From the NCBI GenBank assembly GCA_026122225.1, contig JANEZZ010002762.1, positions 868,001 through 932,000 of the forward strand: 64,000 nt of DNA. The letters are read 5' to 3'. This document shows, in pieces, positions 47,655 to 59,069 of the stretch. Source of the DNA: Heloderma charlesbogerti (taxonomy: Eukaryota > Chordata > Lepidosauria > Squamata > Helodermatidae). How positions within the stretch are numbered: the stretch's first letter is position 1; each line of letters begins with the position of its first letter. The translations under genes were made by a program, and so were the position numbers. A model generated the notes under the pieces. It was not told where the DNA came from and did not search any database. It saw only the letters and a program-made list of their open reading frames with translations.

Positions 47655-47852
47655 GGGAACGTAGGAAGCTGCCGTATGCTGAGTCAGACCCTGGGTTCAT
47701 CTAGCCCAGTGTTGTTGTCGACACTGACTGGCAGCAGCAGCTCTCTGGGGTTTCGGGCTGGAATTTTTCCAGCCCTACCTGGAGATGCCGGGGATCGAAC
47801 CTGGGACCTTCTGCTTGCACAGCAGGGGCTCTGCCACTGAGCCACAGCCCTT
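47655..47852 (-). mobile_element. tRNA-derived SINE
   Basis: Minus strand. GTGGCTCAGTGGCAGAGC, then GGTTCGATCCC and the conserved body, ending in GGCAGCTTCCTACGTTCC. Located just downstream of the presumed TOM1L2 3' end. Confidence 0.78.
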
Positions 47853-48464
47853 CCCTAAACCAACAGGTGCATACAACATGGGAAGCCATGCCTCTCTCTG
47901 ACAACTTTCAACTCTTTTGTAAAGAAAGCTATAACAACAGTTCAAGCAATGCAGCGTTACAGAACTCCTACCTGTCTCCAGCCTTTCTGGACTCGCCTTC
48001 GGAAGAAGGGGATGAGTGCTGTGCATGCGTTCTGATTTCATGTTGGAGAGTTGTGTGGCATGGGGGTGCAGGCCTTTTGGGTGCCAATAGAATTACGGCC
48101 TATATCTCCAATCCACCCATCTATAAATGACCTCCTGGTCCATTTTTCAGGGGAAATAATGCTCATAGATGGCCCTTTTGGTTCCACCTGCGTTCAGACC
48201 ACACCTTGTCCCACACAATGACCATTTTAAATAGAAGAACATAGGAAGAGCCCTGGTGGGACAAAGGTCAACGTAGACCAACATCCTGTTTCCATCCATG
48301 GCAAGCCAGATGCCTCCAAGAAGCATGAAGGCAACATCCCCCTGTTTGGCCCCAGTGACTGGTATTCAGAGGTACCTCTGAATATGGAAAGTTCTATTTA
48401 GCTATCGGGGCTAAGAACATAGGAAGAGGTCCACAATCCATCTAGTCCAGGGATGGAGGAGCAT

Positions 48465-48735
48465 GTGGCCTGCAGATGTTGGACTGCAGCTCCCATGATC
48501 CCTCACCATTGGCTATGCTGGCTGGGGAGGATGGGGCTTGCAGTCCAACAACGTCTGGAGGTCTACACATTCCCCATCCTGAGCTAGTCCAGTGTCCTGC
48601 TTTTTACAGTGGCCATCCTATTTTTGAACGACCTTCCCCAACTTGGTGCCCTCCAGATGTTTTCAACTACAACTCCCAGCGTTCCTGACCATTGGCTCTG
48701 CTGGCTGGGGCTGGTGGGAGTTGTGGTCCCCCCAC
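48465..48735. repeat. Two palindromic MITE copies close together
   Basis: One copy spans 48465-48565 (TTGGACTGCAGCTCCCATGA) and one spans 48640-48735 (CAACTACAACTCCCAGCGTT), separated by about 75 bp. Confidence 0.55.
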
Positions 48736-49716
48736 ACACAAAAAAACCCTGGAAGGCACCAAACGTGGCTGGCGTGGATTCTAAGGGACACTGGTGTGGA
48801 TTCTAAGGGTGCTTCCAGATGGACAGCTACAAGTGCTACCAGCTCCGAAGATATTCTGCAGGAATTCCATCTTTCTTAATGTTTTTTTCTGTGGTTAGAA
48901 GAAGGACGGAAGAAACAGTGGGAAGATATGGGAGGGTTAGAACTGGAAGACGACGTCTGGACCGACCATAAAATTCCATGAATTACACCAGGAATACTGA
49001 GCTACATGGGGCCAATGATCTGAAGCAGAATAAGGCAGAACTTCCTTCATTTCATTGGATGACTGATTTTAAGTATTGTGGGAGAGAGGGAGAAAGAACT
49101 TCTCTTTTTCCACACCAAGCAGGATTTTATAAACCTCTGCCATGTCGCCTTCCGTCCCCTTAGCCATCTTTTTCTAAGCTGAAAGGACCCAAATGTTTCA
49201 GCCTCAATAAAGCGTCTCATTATGCCCAGTTAAAACCTCCCACACGCTCCTACCTCCTCTCTTGCAGCCAAGCTGCGATATTGCAATGTTTCTTGGATGC
49301 AAGCTGGTCCGGTGTCAGCTGTATAATTACAAGGCCTGAAGCTGGATGGGGGAGTATATTCAGTATAGCCTCTAGAAAGGTCTGTGAGATTAGAATGCGT
49401 TCATGTCTTAGCTTGTACCCGCCTTGGTACGTGTGTGGTATTAAGAGCGCTCCTGCTGCTGCTTGGGGATTAGATCCATAATAAGATGTTTTTGTCAGAG
49501 CATGGACAGGCTGAACGGGTGTGTTTAATCATCCCACAAGCCACACAAACCATGCTGATGTTTACACCACTGTCCCTGTCACATGAGGGAGGTGATGAAA
49601 GAGTCCAGGGAAGCAAGCAACAATTGCAATCCTATTAAAGCCGAAGTAGATAAAATGATGGAGAGTCAGGATCAGGTCTCACAGAACCACAGAACCTCCA
49701 TCCTGGAGGAGAAGGC

Positions 49717-49945
49717 TATCGGTGGCTACTGGTCCTGATGGCTGTATGCTACCTCCAGTATCGGGGGGAGTATGCCTACATACACCAGTTTCTGGGGATA
49801 ATGGGTAGGAGGATACCGTTGTCCTCATGTCCTGCTTGTAGGTTTTCCGTGGGCAGCTGGTCAGCCACTGTGTGAACAGAATGCTGAACAAGATGGACCT
49901 TTGGTCTGATCCAGCAAGGCTCTTCTTATGTTCTCATGTTCATGC
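49717..49945 (+). repeat. Interspersed repeat, longest copy of that family
   Basis: Runs from GGTGGCTACTGGTCCTGATG through TACCTCCAGTATCGGGGGGA to GGTCTGATCCAGCAAGGCTC and TTATGTTCTCATG. Confidence 0.55.
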
Positions 49946-50231
49946 AAGTAGAGAGTTAGAAGGGGCCAGGGAGGTCATCTATTCCAACCCCCTGCTCAAA
50001 GCAGGCTGTATCTACAAAATAGATAGATACATCTTTGCTAGAGTTTTCTTTTAATTAAAGCCATTCCCCCCCCCCCCCGCGAACAAGGACATTGATGCTT
50101 GAGAACATTTTAGTGTTCCTTTATGGAGAAAATTCCAGCGTCAGGACTGCGGGATTATCATTTTAAGAAGCTGTGCAGTGCAGGTGGGCAGGAGTTAAGA
50201 CAACCCTTTCCTGAGCATCAAGATCCCAGTC

Positions 50232-50400
50232 CAATTAGAACATCAGAAGAGCCCTGCTGGGTCAAACCAAAGGCCCACCTAGTCCAGTATTCTGTTCCTG
50301 CAGTGGCCTAATGGGAAGCCCATAGGTAGAACATGAGTGCAATAGCATACTCCTGCTTGTGTTCCCCAGCAACTGGTATACAGAGGCATAGTGCAAACCT
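50232..50400 (-). repeat. Interspersed repeat, inverted copy
   Basis: AGAACATCAGAAGAGCCCTG followed by CTAGTCCAGTATTCTGTTCC and CCCCAGCAACTGGTATACAG. Reverse orientation relative to 49717. A similar piece is at 48236-48420. Confidence 0.55.
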
Positions 50401-50629
50401 CCTGCCCAAGAGAGAGAAAGAGGAGATATCTGATCCCTCATCTAAGCTTGGCCTTTAGGCTTAGTTACAGGGTTGGGTCCATAGCCACTTCCATTCCCAG
50501 CCCAGAGCCATTGCAGGATTCACACACAACGTCTGAGCAGCCCTGCTGCACCAGACCAAATGTCTATCGCAGGGGTGTGAAACCTGTGGTCCCCTAGATG
50601 TTCATGGACTCCAACTCCCAACTGGAGTT

Positions 50630-52303
50630 GGAGTCCCTCCCATGGACTCCAATGCACAATTACAAACAATTCCAACAAGAAGAAAAGGTGGAAGACAACA
50701 GAAGAAGCCAATGTGGCTTCACAAAAAGCTTAGAGATTACCTAAAACAAAAAAGGACACATTTAGGAAGTGGAAAGAAGGCCAAGCAACAAAGGAAGAGT
50801 ACAGGTAGGTAGCACAGAATTGCAGGGGTGGCATCAGGAAGGCTAAAGCTGAGAATGAGCTGAGGTTAGCGAGGGAGGCTAAAAGCAACAAAAAGGCTTT
50901 CTTCAGCTACGTGCATAGTAAAAGGCAGAGGAAAGAAATGGTGGCTCATCTATGAAATAAGGATGGCAAAATGATAACAGATGACAAAGAAAAGGCAGAA
51001 ATGCTCAATTCCTACTTTGGCTCAGTCTTCTCCTAGAAGAGGGCCTATGACCCCCCTGGCAAAGTACAGCCTGAAGGGGCAGGATTACAGCTTGAGATCG
51101 ATAGGCATATGGTCAAGGAACACCTAATTACTTTGAGTTCAGATCTCCAGGGCCAGATGAACTGCATCCTAGAGTAATAGAGGAGCTGGCAGAAGAACTC
51201 TCAGAACCACTGTCTATTCTCTTTGAGAAATCATGGAGGACGGGTGGATCCACAGTTGGCTACAGAATCGGACTCAAAGAGTGCTTATCAATGGGATCTT
51301 CTCAAACTGGGGAGAGGGAATGAGTGGGGTACTGCAGGGCTCAGTCCTGGGCCCAGTGCTCTTCAACATTTTTATTAATTACTTGGATGAGGCGGTGCAG
51401 GGAATGCTTATCAGATCTGCAGATGACACAAAATTGGGCAGGATAGCTAATACCCTGGAAGACAGAAACAAAATTCAAAGTGATCTTGGCAGGCTGGAGT
51501 GCTGTGCTGAAAACAACAGAATGACATTTAACAGAGATAAATGCCAAGTTCTGCACCTAGGAAAAAGAAACCAAATGCACAGTTACAAGATGGGCGATAC
51601 TTGGCTCAACAATACTACAAGTGAGAAGGATCTTGGAATTGTTGATCACAAGCTGAATATGAGCCAACCATGTGATGTGGCTGCAAAAAAGGCAAATACT
51701 ATTTGGGGCTTCATTAATACAAGTATAGCTTCCAAATCACATGACATGCTAGTTCCCTCTACTCAGCACTGGTTAGGCCTCATCTGGAGTACTGTGTCCA
51801 GTTCTGGGCACCGCACTTTAAGAAGGATGCAGACAAGCTAGAGAGGGTTCAGAGGAGGGCAACGAAGATGATCAGGGGACTGGAAACAAAGTCCTGGAAA
51901 CAAAGCCCTATGAAGAGAGTCTGAAAGAACTGGGCATGTTTAGCCTTGAGAAGACTGAGGGGAGATAGGATTGCGCTCTTCAAGGACTTGAAAGGTTGTC
52001 ACAGAGAGGAAGGCCAGGATCTCTTCTCCATCATCCCAGAGTGCAGGACACGGAATAATGGGCTCAAGTTACAGGAAGCCAGATTCTGGCTTAACATCAA
52101 GAAAAACATCCTGACTGTTAGAGCAATACGATGATGGAGCCACTTACCTAGGGAGGCGGTGGGCTCTCCCACACTGGAGGCATTCAAAACGAGGCTGGAC
52201 AGCCACATGTCAGGGATGCTCTGACTTGGATTCCTGCGTTGAGCAGGGGGTTGGACTCGATGGTCTTATAGACCCCTTCCAGCCCTACTGTTCTATGATT
52301 CTG
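50630..52303 (+). mobile_element. CR1 LINE with internal deletion of the RT core
   Basis: Plus strand. The 5' part encodes the connector between endonuclease and RT (AKSNKKAFFSYVHSK, EKAEMLNSYFGSVFS). At about 51235 it jumps to the sequence after motif A ([15 protein letters not shown]), so the first RT motifs are missing. The 202-residue frame 51233-51841 then covers [14 protein letters not shown] and ADDTKLGR to the C terminus. The 3' end is the ATTCTATGATTCTGTG tail. Confidence 0.9.
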
Positions 52304-52984
52304 TGTTTCCCATTGGCCTCAGCCAGCATGGCCAAGACTGATGGGAGATGTAGTCTAAAATCTGGAGGGCCAGTGATTTGCCACCCCTGCTCTTCCACAT
52401 GCAGCATCCTATTTCCAACAGCAGTTAACCAGATGTCCCTGGACAGCTCGCAAAGCGCACGTGAAGACGAGGGCCTGTTTTGGTCCCATCTTCAGCCAGT
52501 AGCTCAAGAAATTATCCTTGGAATGAAAGCGTAAGGGCACAAGTGTGGGTCCCCCTTTCTGTCCCCAAAATGTGGCAGGCAGGGCATATTCATTAGATTT
52601 CGATAGATGAATGCCCTTGGTCCAGGGTCCCCTTTGGTTTGAAGTCAAGCGGATGAAATCTGCTCACGGTGTCCTCCTCGTAGCCATGATGCAGCTCCCC
52701 CCCCCTCCCCAAATGCGGGCAGCGCGACTGCTGTCTGGCCCACCGTGGCTGGCATGGCTGCCTCACGGGCTTGTTTACTGCTGTTCCTTCCAGCACATCA
52801 TGTGCCCCGGCCTTTGTTTGTCACAACATTCTAGTAAAACACAGTGCCGGCTTCTGTTTGGGAGGAAAGCTGGCTCTGGCACTGACAGAGCAGAAAATTT
52901 TGGAAAAGAACTTGGGCGCTGCAAATTTCCCACACAGATGAATCAGCTGGAGCGAAGATGAGGTGGTGATAATTGGGCCCTCCA

Positions 52985-53050
52985 TGTACGTAGCAGTTTG
53001 CAAAGACTGTCAGGACAGACCCCTGCCCCAAGAGGCTTACAATCTAGATC
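52985..53050 (+). mobile_element. L2-type fragment
   Basis: GACAGACCCCTGCCCCAAGA followed by GGCTTACAATCTAGA resembles the conserved L2 3' segment (CCCTGCCC.CAAGGAGCTTACA.TCTA). A matching fragment lies at 63845-63965. Confidence 0.45.
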
Positions 53051-53056
53051 AGCCAG

Positions 53057-53165
53057 GCACCTTCCAGGTGTGTTGGACTACAATTTGCATCATCCCCAAT
53101 GGCCTGGCTGGGGCTGATGGGAGTTGTAGTCCAACACATCTGGGGGGCAGCTTGGGGAAGGCTGA
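53057..53165. repeat. Palindromic MITE copy
   Basis: GTGTGTTGGACTACAATTTG and GGGAGTTGTAGTCCAACACA are mirrored around CTGGCTGGGGCTGA. It is followed directly by GGGGAAGGCTGAT. Confidence 0.6.
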
Positions 53166-53833
53166 TCTAGAGACCACAGAGGAGGGGGAATGAAATGGGT
53201 GCAGGCCAGGGTAAACGGGGGAAGAATATGCAGCTATTTCAGTTACACATACTAGGTCTTTTCCCTCTCTGATAATGCTACAGAACATTTTTTGAACAGC
53301 TGCATGAGAGGTAGAAATCCAGTGACTGTGCCTTTTCTTCCCATCCCTGTATTTCTGTGATGGAGAAAGCTGCACCAGTTGAATGTCTGTCTTTAGTAAA
53401 AGGCACAGGAGGCCTGACAACAAAGGCGTCACCCCCATGTGGGGGCCCTGACCTGTGGGAGGTTAATATTAGAAGCAGCAGAAGAGAGGCAACCTGGTTT
53501 TCTCCAGATGTTTGGGACTCCCAACTCCCATCAGCCCCAGCCCCACCCAGCATGGCAAAGGATAAGGGATTACGGGAGCTGTGGTCCAAAACACCTGGAG
53601 GACACCAGGTTGCCTTCCCCTTCTTAATTGTGGCACTGGAGAAGATTTTCTGGCAGTCAATAACCTTTGCTCTCTGTTTGTGCTTCAGCCTGTCTCTGAG
53701 CCCCAGACACTGCGGAGGTTGCCAACATTTTTCCTGGTGGTGCTCCTGTGCCTTTAACAGCTGGGCTATGAGCAAATGGGTGGTGCTTTTCCTAGCAGGC
53801 AGCTGGAGAATATCTTCATCTGCTGCAGCTTTC

Positions 53834-53953
53834 TACAACTTGGCACCCTCCAGATGGTCTGGACTACAGCTCCCAGGATTCCTGACCACTGGCGATGGGG
53901 GCTGATGAGAGTTGAAGTCCAAAACATCTCGAGGGCACCAGGTTGGGGAAGAC
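53834..53953. repeat. Palindromic MITE copy
   Basis: CAACTTGGCACCCTCCAGAT, then CTACAGCTCCCAGGATTCCT, with a complementary right arm ending GGCACCAGGTTGGGGAAG. Another degenerate copy lies at 53508-53612. Confidence 0.6.
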
Positions 53954-54317
53954 TGGCCTGCTGGGGTGCCACGTCGGTCGAGGCAGAGAGCTGCTGGCCC
54001 AAAAGAAAAGCTGGCATCCATCCATAGGCTGCAGTCCTATGCCCACTTTCCCAGGAGAAAGCCCCACTGAACTCAACAGGACACTTACCTCTGAATAGAC
54101 ATGCATAGGCTGGCATAGTTAATCTCACCCTCTAGATCCCAAATGTGTATGAAGGAAAAGTCTTCTGCCCATGTTCAGAGGCATTGTTGCATATTTCCCC
54201 CTAGGGCTTTCTCTTAAAGGAAAAGAAAAGGCCCTGAGGGTTTAACCTTGTCTCCAATTAAGCCTCCAATGCTCTTTTAAATTATCTACCTGCTTCTCCA
54301 CCCCTTCTGACAGCTAA

Positions 54318-54440
54318 AAGACTGATATGACAACATTGGAAGGATAAACGCTCACCTCCTACAATGCAATGGACTGAAGACCTTATAACGCTTTCAGTGT
54401 TTGAGTGGGTAGTATAAAGTCACCACTTGTGAATTTATAT
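54318..54440 (+). mobile_element. Possible L1-type LINE ORF2 C-terminal remnant
   Basis: Reads HWKDKRSPPTMQWTEDLITL in one frame, similar to the WK...PT...W...L segment near the end of L1 ORF2. Short and flanked by stops. Confidence 0.35.
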
Positions 54441-54494
54441 GGAGATTTGGTCTGCTTTTGTTGAAGTTTTTGTATAGTTCTTAGAAACCTCTAG

Positions 54495-54498
<4 letters not shown>

Positions 54499-54530
<32 letters not shown>

Positions 54531-54546
54531 GCACGCGCACACACAT
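54499..54546. repeat. (AT)n followed by (AC)n-type microsatellite
   Basis: Fifteen AT units pass into ACGCACGCGCACACACA. Confidence 0.93.
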
Positions 54547-54599
54547 CTTTCAAGAGCACAGTTTCTAACAAAACGAATTGCATTAGGCAATTGTTAACA

Positions 54600-54830
54600 G
54601 GCACTTCTAATAATGTGGTTTATTTAATTGAATATAAAAAAAAGAGAGAATGTTGTATGCAATGTAAGGAAAACTACAACGGACCTAAGAACAAGATTCT
54701 GTAACCACAAATCTGCGATTCTAACCAACAAACTGGAGCAGCCTGTTGCAAGGCATTTCAACTCACCTTCACATAGTCTCTCGGATTTACAGTTGCTTCC
54801 AACAGAACAAAAGACAATAACATGCTTGAC
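54600..54830 (+). mobile_element. Penelope-like element remnant (GIY-YIG endonuclease region)
   Basis: AATAATGTGGTTTATTTAATT reads NNVVYLI (the GIY-like start), then after a frameshift TTTDLRTRFCNHKSAILTNK and PVARHFNSPSHSLSDLQLLP. This is the spacing of the GIY-YIG endonuclease of Penelope-like elements (VVYLI..C, TT..LR.R...H, VA.HF...HS..DL). It ends where the CR1 tail begins at 54847. Only the C-terminal domain is left. Confidence 0.65.
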
Positions 54831-54846
54831 AAAAGGGAAAATGTCT

Positions 54847-55424
54847 GAATCATAGAATAGTAGGGTTGGAAGGGGCCTACAAGACCATCGAGTCCAACCC
54901 CCTGCTCAATGCAGGAATCCAAGTCAGAGCATCCCTGACAGATGGCTGTCCAGCCTCGTCTTGAACGCCTCCACTGTGGGAGAGCCCACCACCTCCCTAG
55001 GGAATGGGTTCCATTGTCATATTGCTCTAACAGTCAGGAAGCTTTTCCTGATGTTCAGCCAGAATCTGGCTTCCGGTAACTTGAGCCCATTGTTCCGTGT
55101 CCTGCACTCCGGGATGATCGAGAAGAAATCCTGGCTTTCTACCCTGGGACAACCTTTCGAGTACTTGAAGAGCGCTATCCGCTCTCCCCTCAGCCTTCTC
55201 TTCTCAAGGCTCAACATGCCCAGTTCTTTCAGTCTCTCCTCATAGGGCTTTGTTTCCAGTCCCCTGATCATCTTCGTTGCTCTCCTCTGAACCCTCTCCA
55301 GTTTGTCTGCATCCTTCTTAAAGTACGGTGCCCAGAACTGGACACAGTACTCCAGATGAGGCCTAACCAGTGCTGAGTAGAGGCGAACTAGTACTTCCTG
55401 GGATTTGGAAGCTGTGCTTCTATT
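54847..55424 (-). mobile_element. CR1 LINE, 3' part of a copy split by BovB
   Basis: Minus-strand CR1 starting with the tail octamers (GAATCATAGAATAG) and reading back through the 3'UTR and C-terminal coding region. It is interrupted at 55424 by the BovB insertion and continues at 58172. The last 11 bp are one arm of the BovB target duplication. Confidence 0.9.
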
Positions 55425-58160
55425 TGTTGTTGTTCAGTCGTTCAGTCATGTCCGACTCTTCATGACCCCATGGACCACAGCACGCCAGGCCTTCTTGTCC
55501 TGCGCTCTCTCCCGGAGCATGCTCAAGTCCATATTCATTGCATTAGTGATGCTATCTAGCCATCTCATCCTCTGCCGTCCCCTTCTCCTTTTGCCTTCAA
55601 TCTTTCCCAGCATCAGGGTCTTTTCCAGGGAGTTTTCTCTTCGCATTAGGTGGCCAAAATATTGGAGCTTCAGCTTCAGGATCTGTCCTTCCAATGAGCA
55701 CTCAGGGTTGATTTCCTTTAGGATGGACTGATTTGACCTCCTTGAAGTCCAGGGGACTCATAAGAGTCTTCTCCAGCACCACAGTTCAAAAGCATCGATT
55801 CTTCGGCGCTCAGCCTTCCTTATAGTCCAGGTCTCACAGCCATACATTACTACTGGGAAAACCATCGCTTTGATTAGACGGACCTTTGTTGGCAAGGTGA
55901 TGTCTCTGCTTCTTACTATGCTGTCTAGGTTGGCCATAGCTTTCCTCCCATGGAGCAAGCGTCTTTTAATTTCATGGCTACAGTCACCATCTGCGGTGAT
56001 CTGGAGCCCAAGAAAATAAAATCTGTCACTGCTTCCATTTCTTCCCCTTCTATATGCCAGGAAGTGATGGGGCCAGATGCCATGATCTTCATTTTTTTAA
56101 TGTTGAGCTGCAAGCCAGCTTTTGCACTCTGCACTTTTGCCCTCAACAAGAGGCTCTTTAGATCCTCTTCACTTTCTGCCATTAGGGTGGTATCGTCTGC
56201 ATATCGGAGGTTGTTGATAATTCTCCCGGCGATCTTAATTCTGACCTGTGATTCATCCAACCCGGCGTTTCTCATGATGTACTCTGCATATAAGTTAAAT
56301 AAGCAGGGCGACAATATGCAGCCTTGTCGTACTCCTTTCCCAATTTTGAACCAATCGGTTGTTCCATGTCCAGTTCTTCCTGTTGTTTCTTGACCCTCAT
56401 ACAGGTTTCTCAGGAGACAGGTTAGGAGGTCTGGTACTCCCATCTCTTTCAGAATTTGCCAGAGTTTGTTGTGATCCACACAATCAAAGGCTTTAGCGTA
56501 GTCAATGAAGCAGAAATAGACATTTTTCTGGGATTCTCTTGCTTACTCCATGATCCAGCGAACGTTGGCGATTTGATCTCTAGTTCCTCTGCCTCTTCAA
56601 AACCCAGCTTGTGCTTCTGGTAGTTCTCAGTTCACATACTGCTGAAGCCTAGCTTGTAGGATTTTGAGCATCACCTTGCTGGCATGTGAAATGAGCGCAA
56701 TTGTGCGGTAGTTTGAACACTCTTTGGTGTTGCCCTTCTTTGGAATTGGAATGTAAACTGACCTTTTCCAGTCTTGTGGCCACTGCTGAGTGTTCCAAAT
56801 TTGTTGGCATATTGAGTGCAGCACTTTAACAGCATCATCTTTTAGGATCTTAAATAGCTCAGCTGGAATGCTGTCATCTCCGCTAGCTTTGTTGTTAGTA
56901 ATGCTTCCTAAGTCCCACTTGACTTCACTCTCTAGGATGTCTGGCTCAAGTTCAGTGACCGCACTATCATGGCTATCAGGGGCATTAGGATCTTTCCTGT
57001 ATAGTTCTTCTGTGTATTCTTTCCACCTCTTCTTAATCTCATCTGCTTCTGTTAGGTCCCTGCCTTCTTTGTCCTTTATCATGCCTGTCTTTGCACAAAA
57101 CGTTCCCTTGATATCTCCAATTTTCTTGAAGAGATCTCTAGTCTTTCCCATTCTGTTGTTTTCCTCGATTTCTTTGCATTGTTCATTTAAGAAGGCCTTC
57201 TTGTCTCTCCTTGCTATTCTCTGGAACTCTGCATTCAGTTGGGTATATCTTCCCCTTTCTCCCTTGCTTTTTGCTTCCCTTCTTTCCTCAGCTACTTGTA
57301 AAGTCTCCTCAGACAGCCACTTTGCTTTCTTGCATTTCTTTTTCTTTGGGATGGATTTAGTTGCTGCCTCCTGAACAATGTTACGGACCTCCGTCCATAG
57401 TTCCTCAGGCACTCTGTCTATCAGGTCTAATCCCTTAAAGCTTCTTCGGCCTCAGTGGTTGGGGCATAGACGTGAATTACTGTGATGTTGAATGGTTTGC
57501 CTTGGATTCGTACTGAGATCATTCTATCGTTTTTGAGATTGTACCCCAGTACTGCTTTTCCCACCCTTTTGTTGACTATGAGTGCTACTCCGTTTCTTCT
57601 AAGGGATTCTTGCCCACAGTAGTAGATATGATGGTCACCTGAATTAAATTTGCCCATGCCTGTCCATTGTAGTTCGCTGCTTCCCAAGATGTCAACATTC
57701 AATCTTGCCATCTCATGTTTGACCACCTCCAGCTTACCTTGATTCACTGATTGTACATTCCAGGTTCCTAAACAATATTGTTCTTTACAGCATAGGATTT
57801 TCTTTTCACCACCGGACACATCCACAGCTGAGTGTCCTTTCGGCTTTGGCCCAGCCGCTTCACTCTTTCTGGCGCTACTTGGAAATACCCTCTGCTCTTC
57901 CCCAGTAGTATATTGGACACCTTCCGACCTGAGGGGCTCATCTTCCGGCGTCATCTCTTTTAGCCTTGTGATACGTTCCATGGGGTTTTCTTGGCAAGAA
58001 TACTGGAGTGGGTTGCCATTTCCTTCTCCAGTGGACCACATTTTGTCAGAACTCTCCACCATGACCTCTCCGTCTTGGGTGGCCCTGCACGGCATAGCTT
58101 ATGTCTTCACTGAGTTACGCTAGCCCCTTCGCCACAACAAGGCAGTGATCCATGAAGGGG
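55425..58160 (-). mobile_element. BovB LINE, internally deleted, nested in a CR1
   Basis: Minus-strand BovB of 2736 bp bounded by an exact 11-bp target-site duplication GTGCTTCTATT (55414-55424 and 58161-58171). Against the copy at 3978-7170 it lacks about 455 bp (equivalent to 5994-6448), joining the start of the RT part directly to the endonuclease part at about 57436. The N-terminal frame (58095 down to 57427) is open, and the YADD-bearing RT is split into several frames (57412-56627, 56479-55925, then 55958-55758). Confidence 0.93.
57427..58095 (-). pseudogene. BovB N-terminal/endonuclease fragment (222 residues)
   Basis: Open from MPCRATQDGEVMVESS through LGTWNVQSVNQGKLEVV and [20 protein letters not shown] to [15 protein letters not shown], then runs into the deletion. 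LGTWNV...[10 protein letters not shown] is the N-terminal part of an APE-type endonuclease; the later catalytic motifs are missing. The copy at 3978-7170 has a stop inside the equivalent sequence ([15 protein letters not shown]). Confidence 0.85.
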
Positions 58161-58171
58161 GTGCTTCTATT

Positions 58172-58510
58172 AATGCAGCCCAAAATAGCATTTGCCTTTT
58201 TTGCAGCCACATCACATGGCTGGCCCATATTCAGCTTGTGATCGACAACAATTTCAAGATCCTTCTCACTTGTCGTGTTGTTGAGCCATGTATCGCCCAT
58301 CTTGTAACTGTGCATTTGGTTTCTTTTTCCTAGGTGTAGAACTTGGCATTCATCCCTATTAAATGTCATTCTGTTGTTTTCTGCCCAGCACTTCAGCCTA
58401 TCCAGATCACTCTGAATTTTGTTTCTGTCTTCCAGAGTATTAGCTACCCCGCCCAATTTCGTGTCATGTGCAGATTTGATCAGCATTCCCTGCACCTCCT
58501 CCTCCAAGTC
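58172..58510 (-). mobile_element. CR1 LINE, 5' part of the split copy
   Basis: Continuation of the CR1 at 54847-55424. The minus strand encodes a degenerate CR1 RT region ([38 protein letters not shown]). The element is 5'-truncated at about 58508, where similarity to the other CR1 copies stops. Confidence 0.88.
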
Positions 58511-59069
58511 TGGATCTCTAGTCTGAGAACTCCTAATGCCTTAATCTGGAGGCCAATTCGTAAGCATAAAACCACTGTTTTTTCTTCTAAGGAACTTCCA
58601 CGTACAGGCATTCCAAACTGCCACTCCTGATATCCATTTGACACCACAGCTGCTAATGAGGGCGGAAGCGGAAACGTTTAAAGTATTTTTAATACTCTGT
58701 TTTTAGTCTTAATGCGCACACACCTACATATACAGCGCTTTTTTCTGCTGGACCTCCCCGGTACTGAGTTCCGGCACCTTTTCCTGTGTGTGTGTGTCTG
58801 TGTGTATATATAGTGGTCTGCCACTATTTAATGCTCTTTATTACAATTTAATCGCCATCTACTCTCGAGGAAGTGAAAGCCAATTGTTCTGGTACATTTT
58901 TTCCCAGGAAAAAAGCACTGTGTACATGTGTGTGTGCGTACACATATGAATGCATTGAAGCTGATATATTCATATCTATGTAGCCACAACTTTTTCTTTC
59001 TTTCTTCCCTTTCTGTTGAAATTTTACAACTAGAAAAAATACGACACCCCCCCCCCCAATGCAAGGCTT

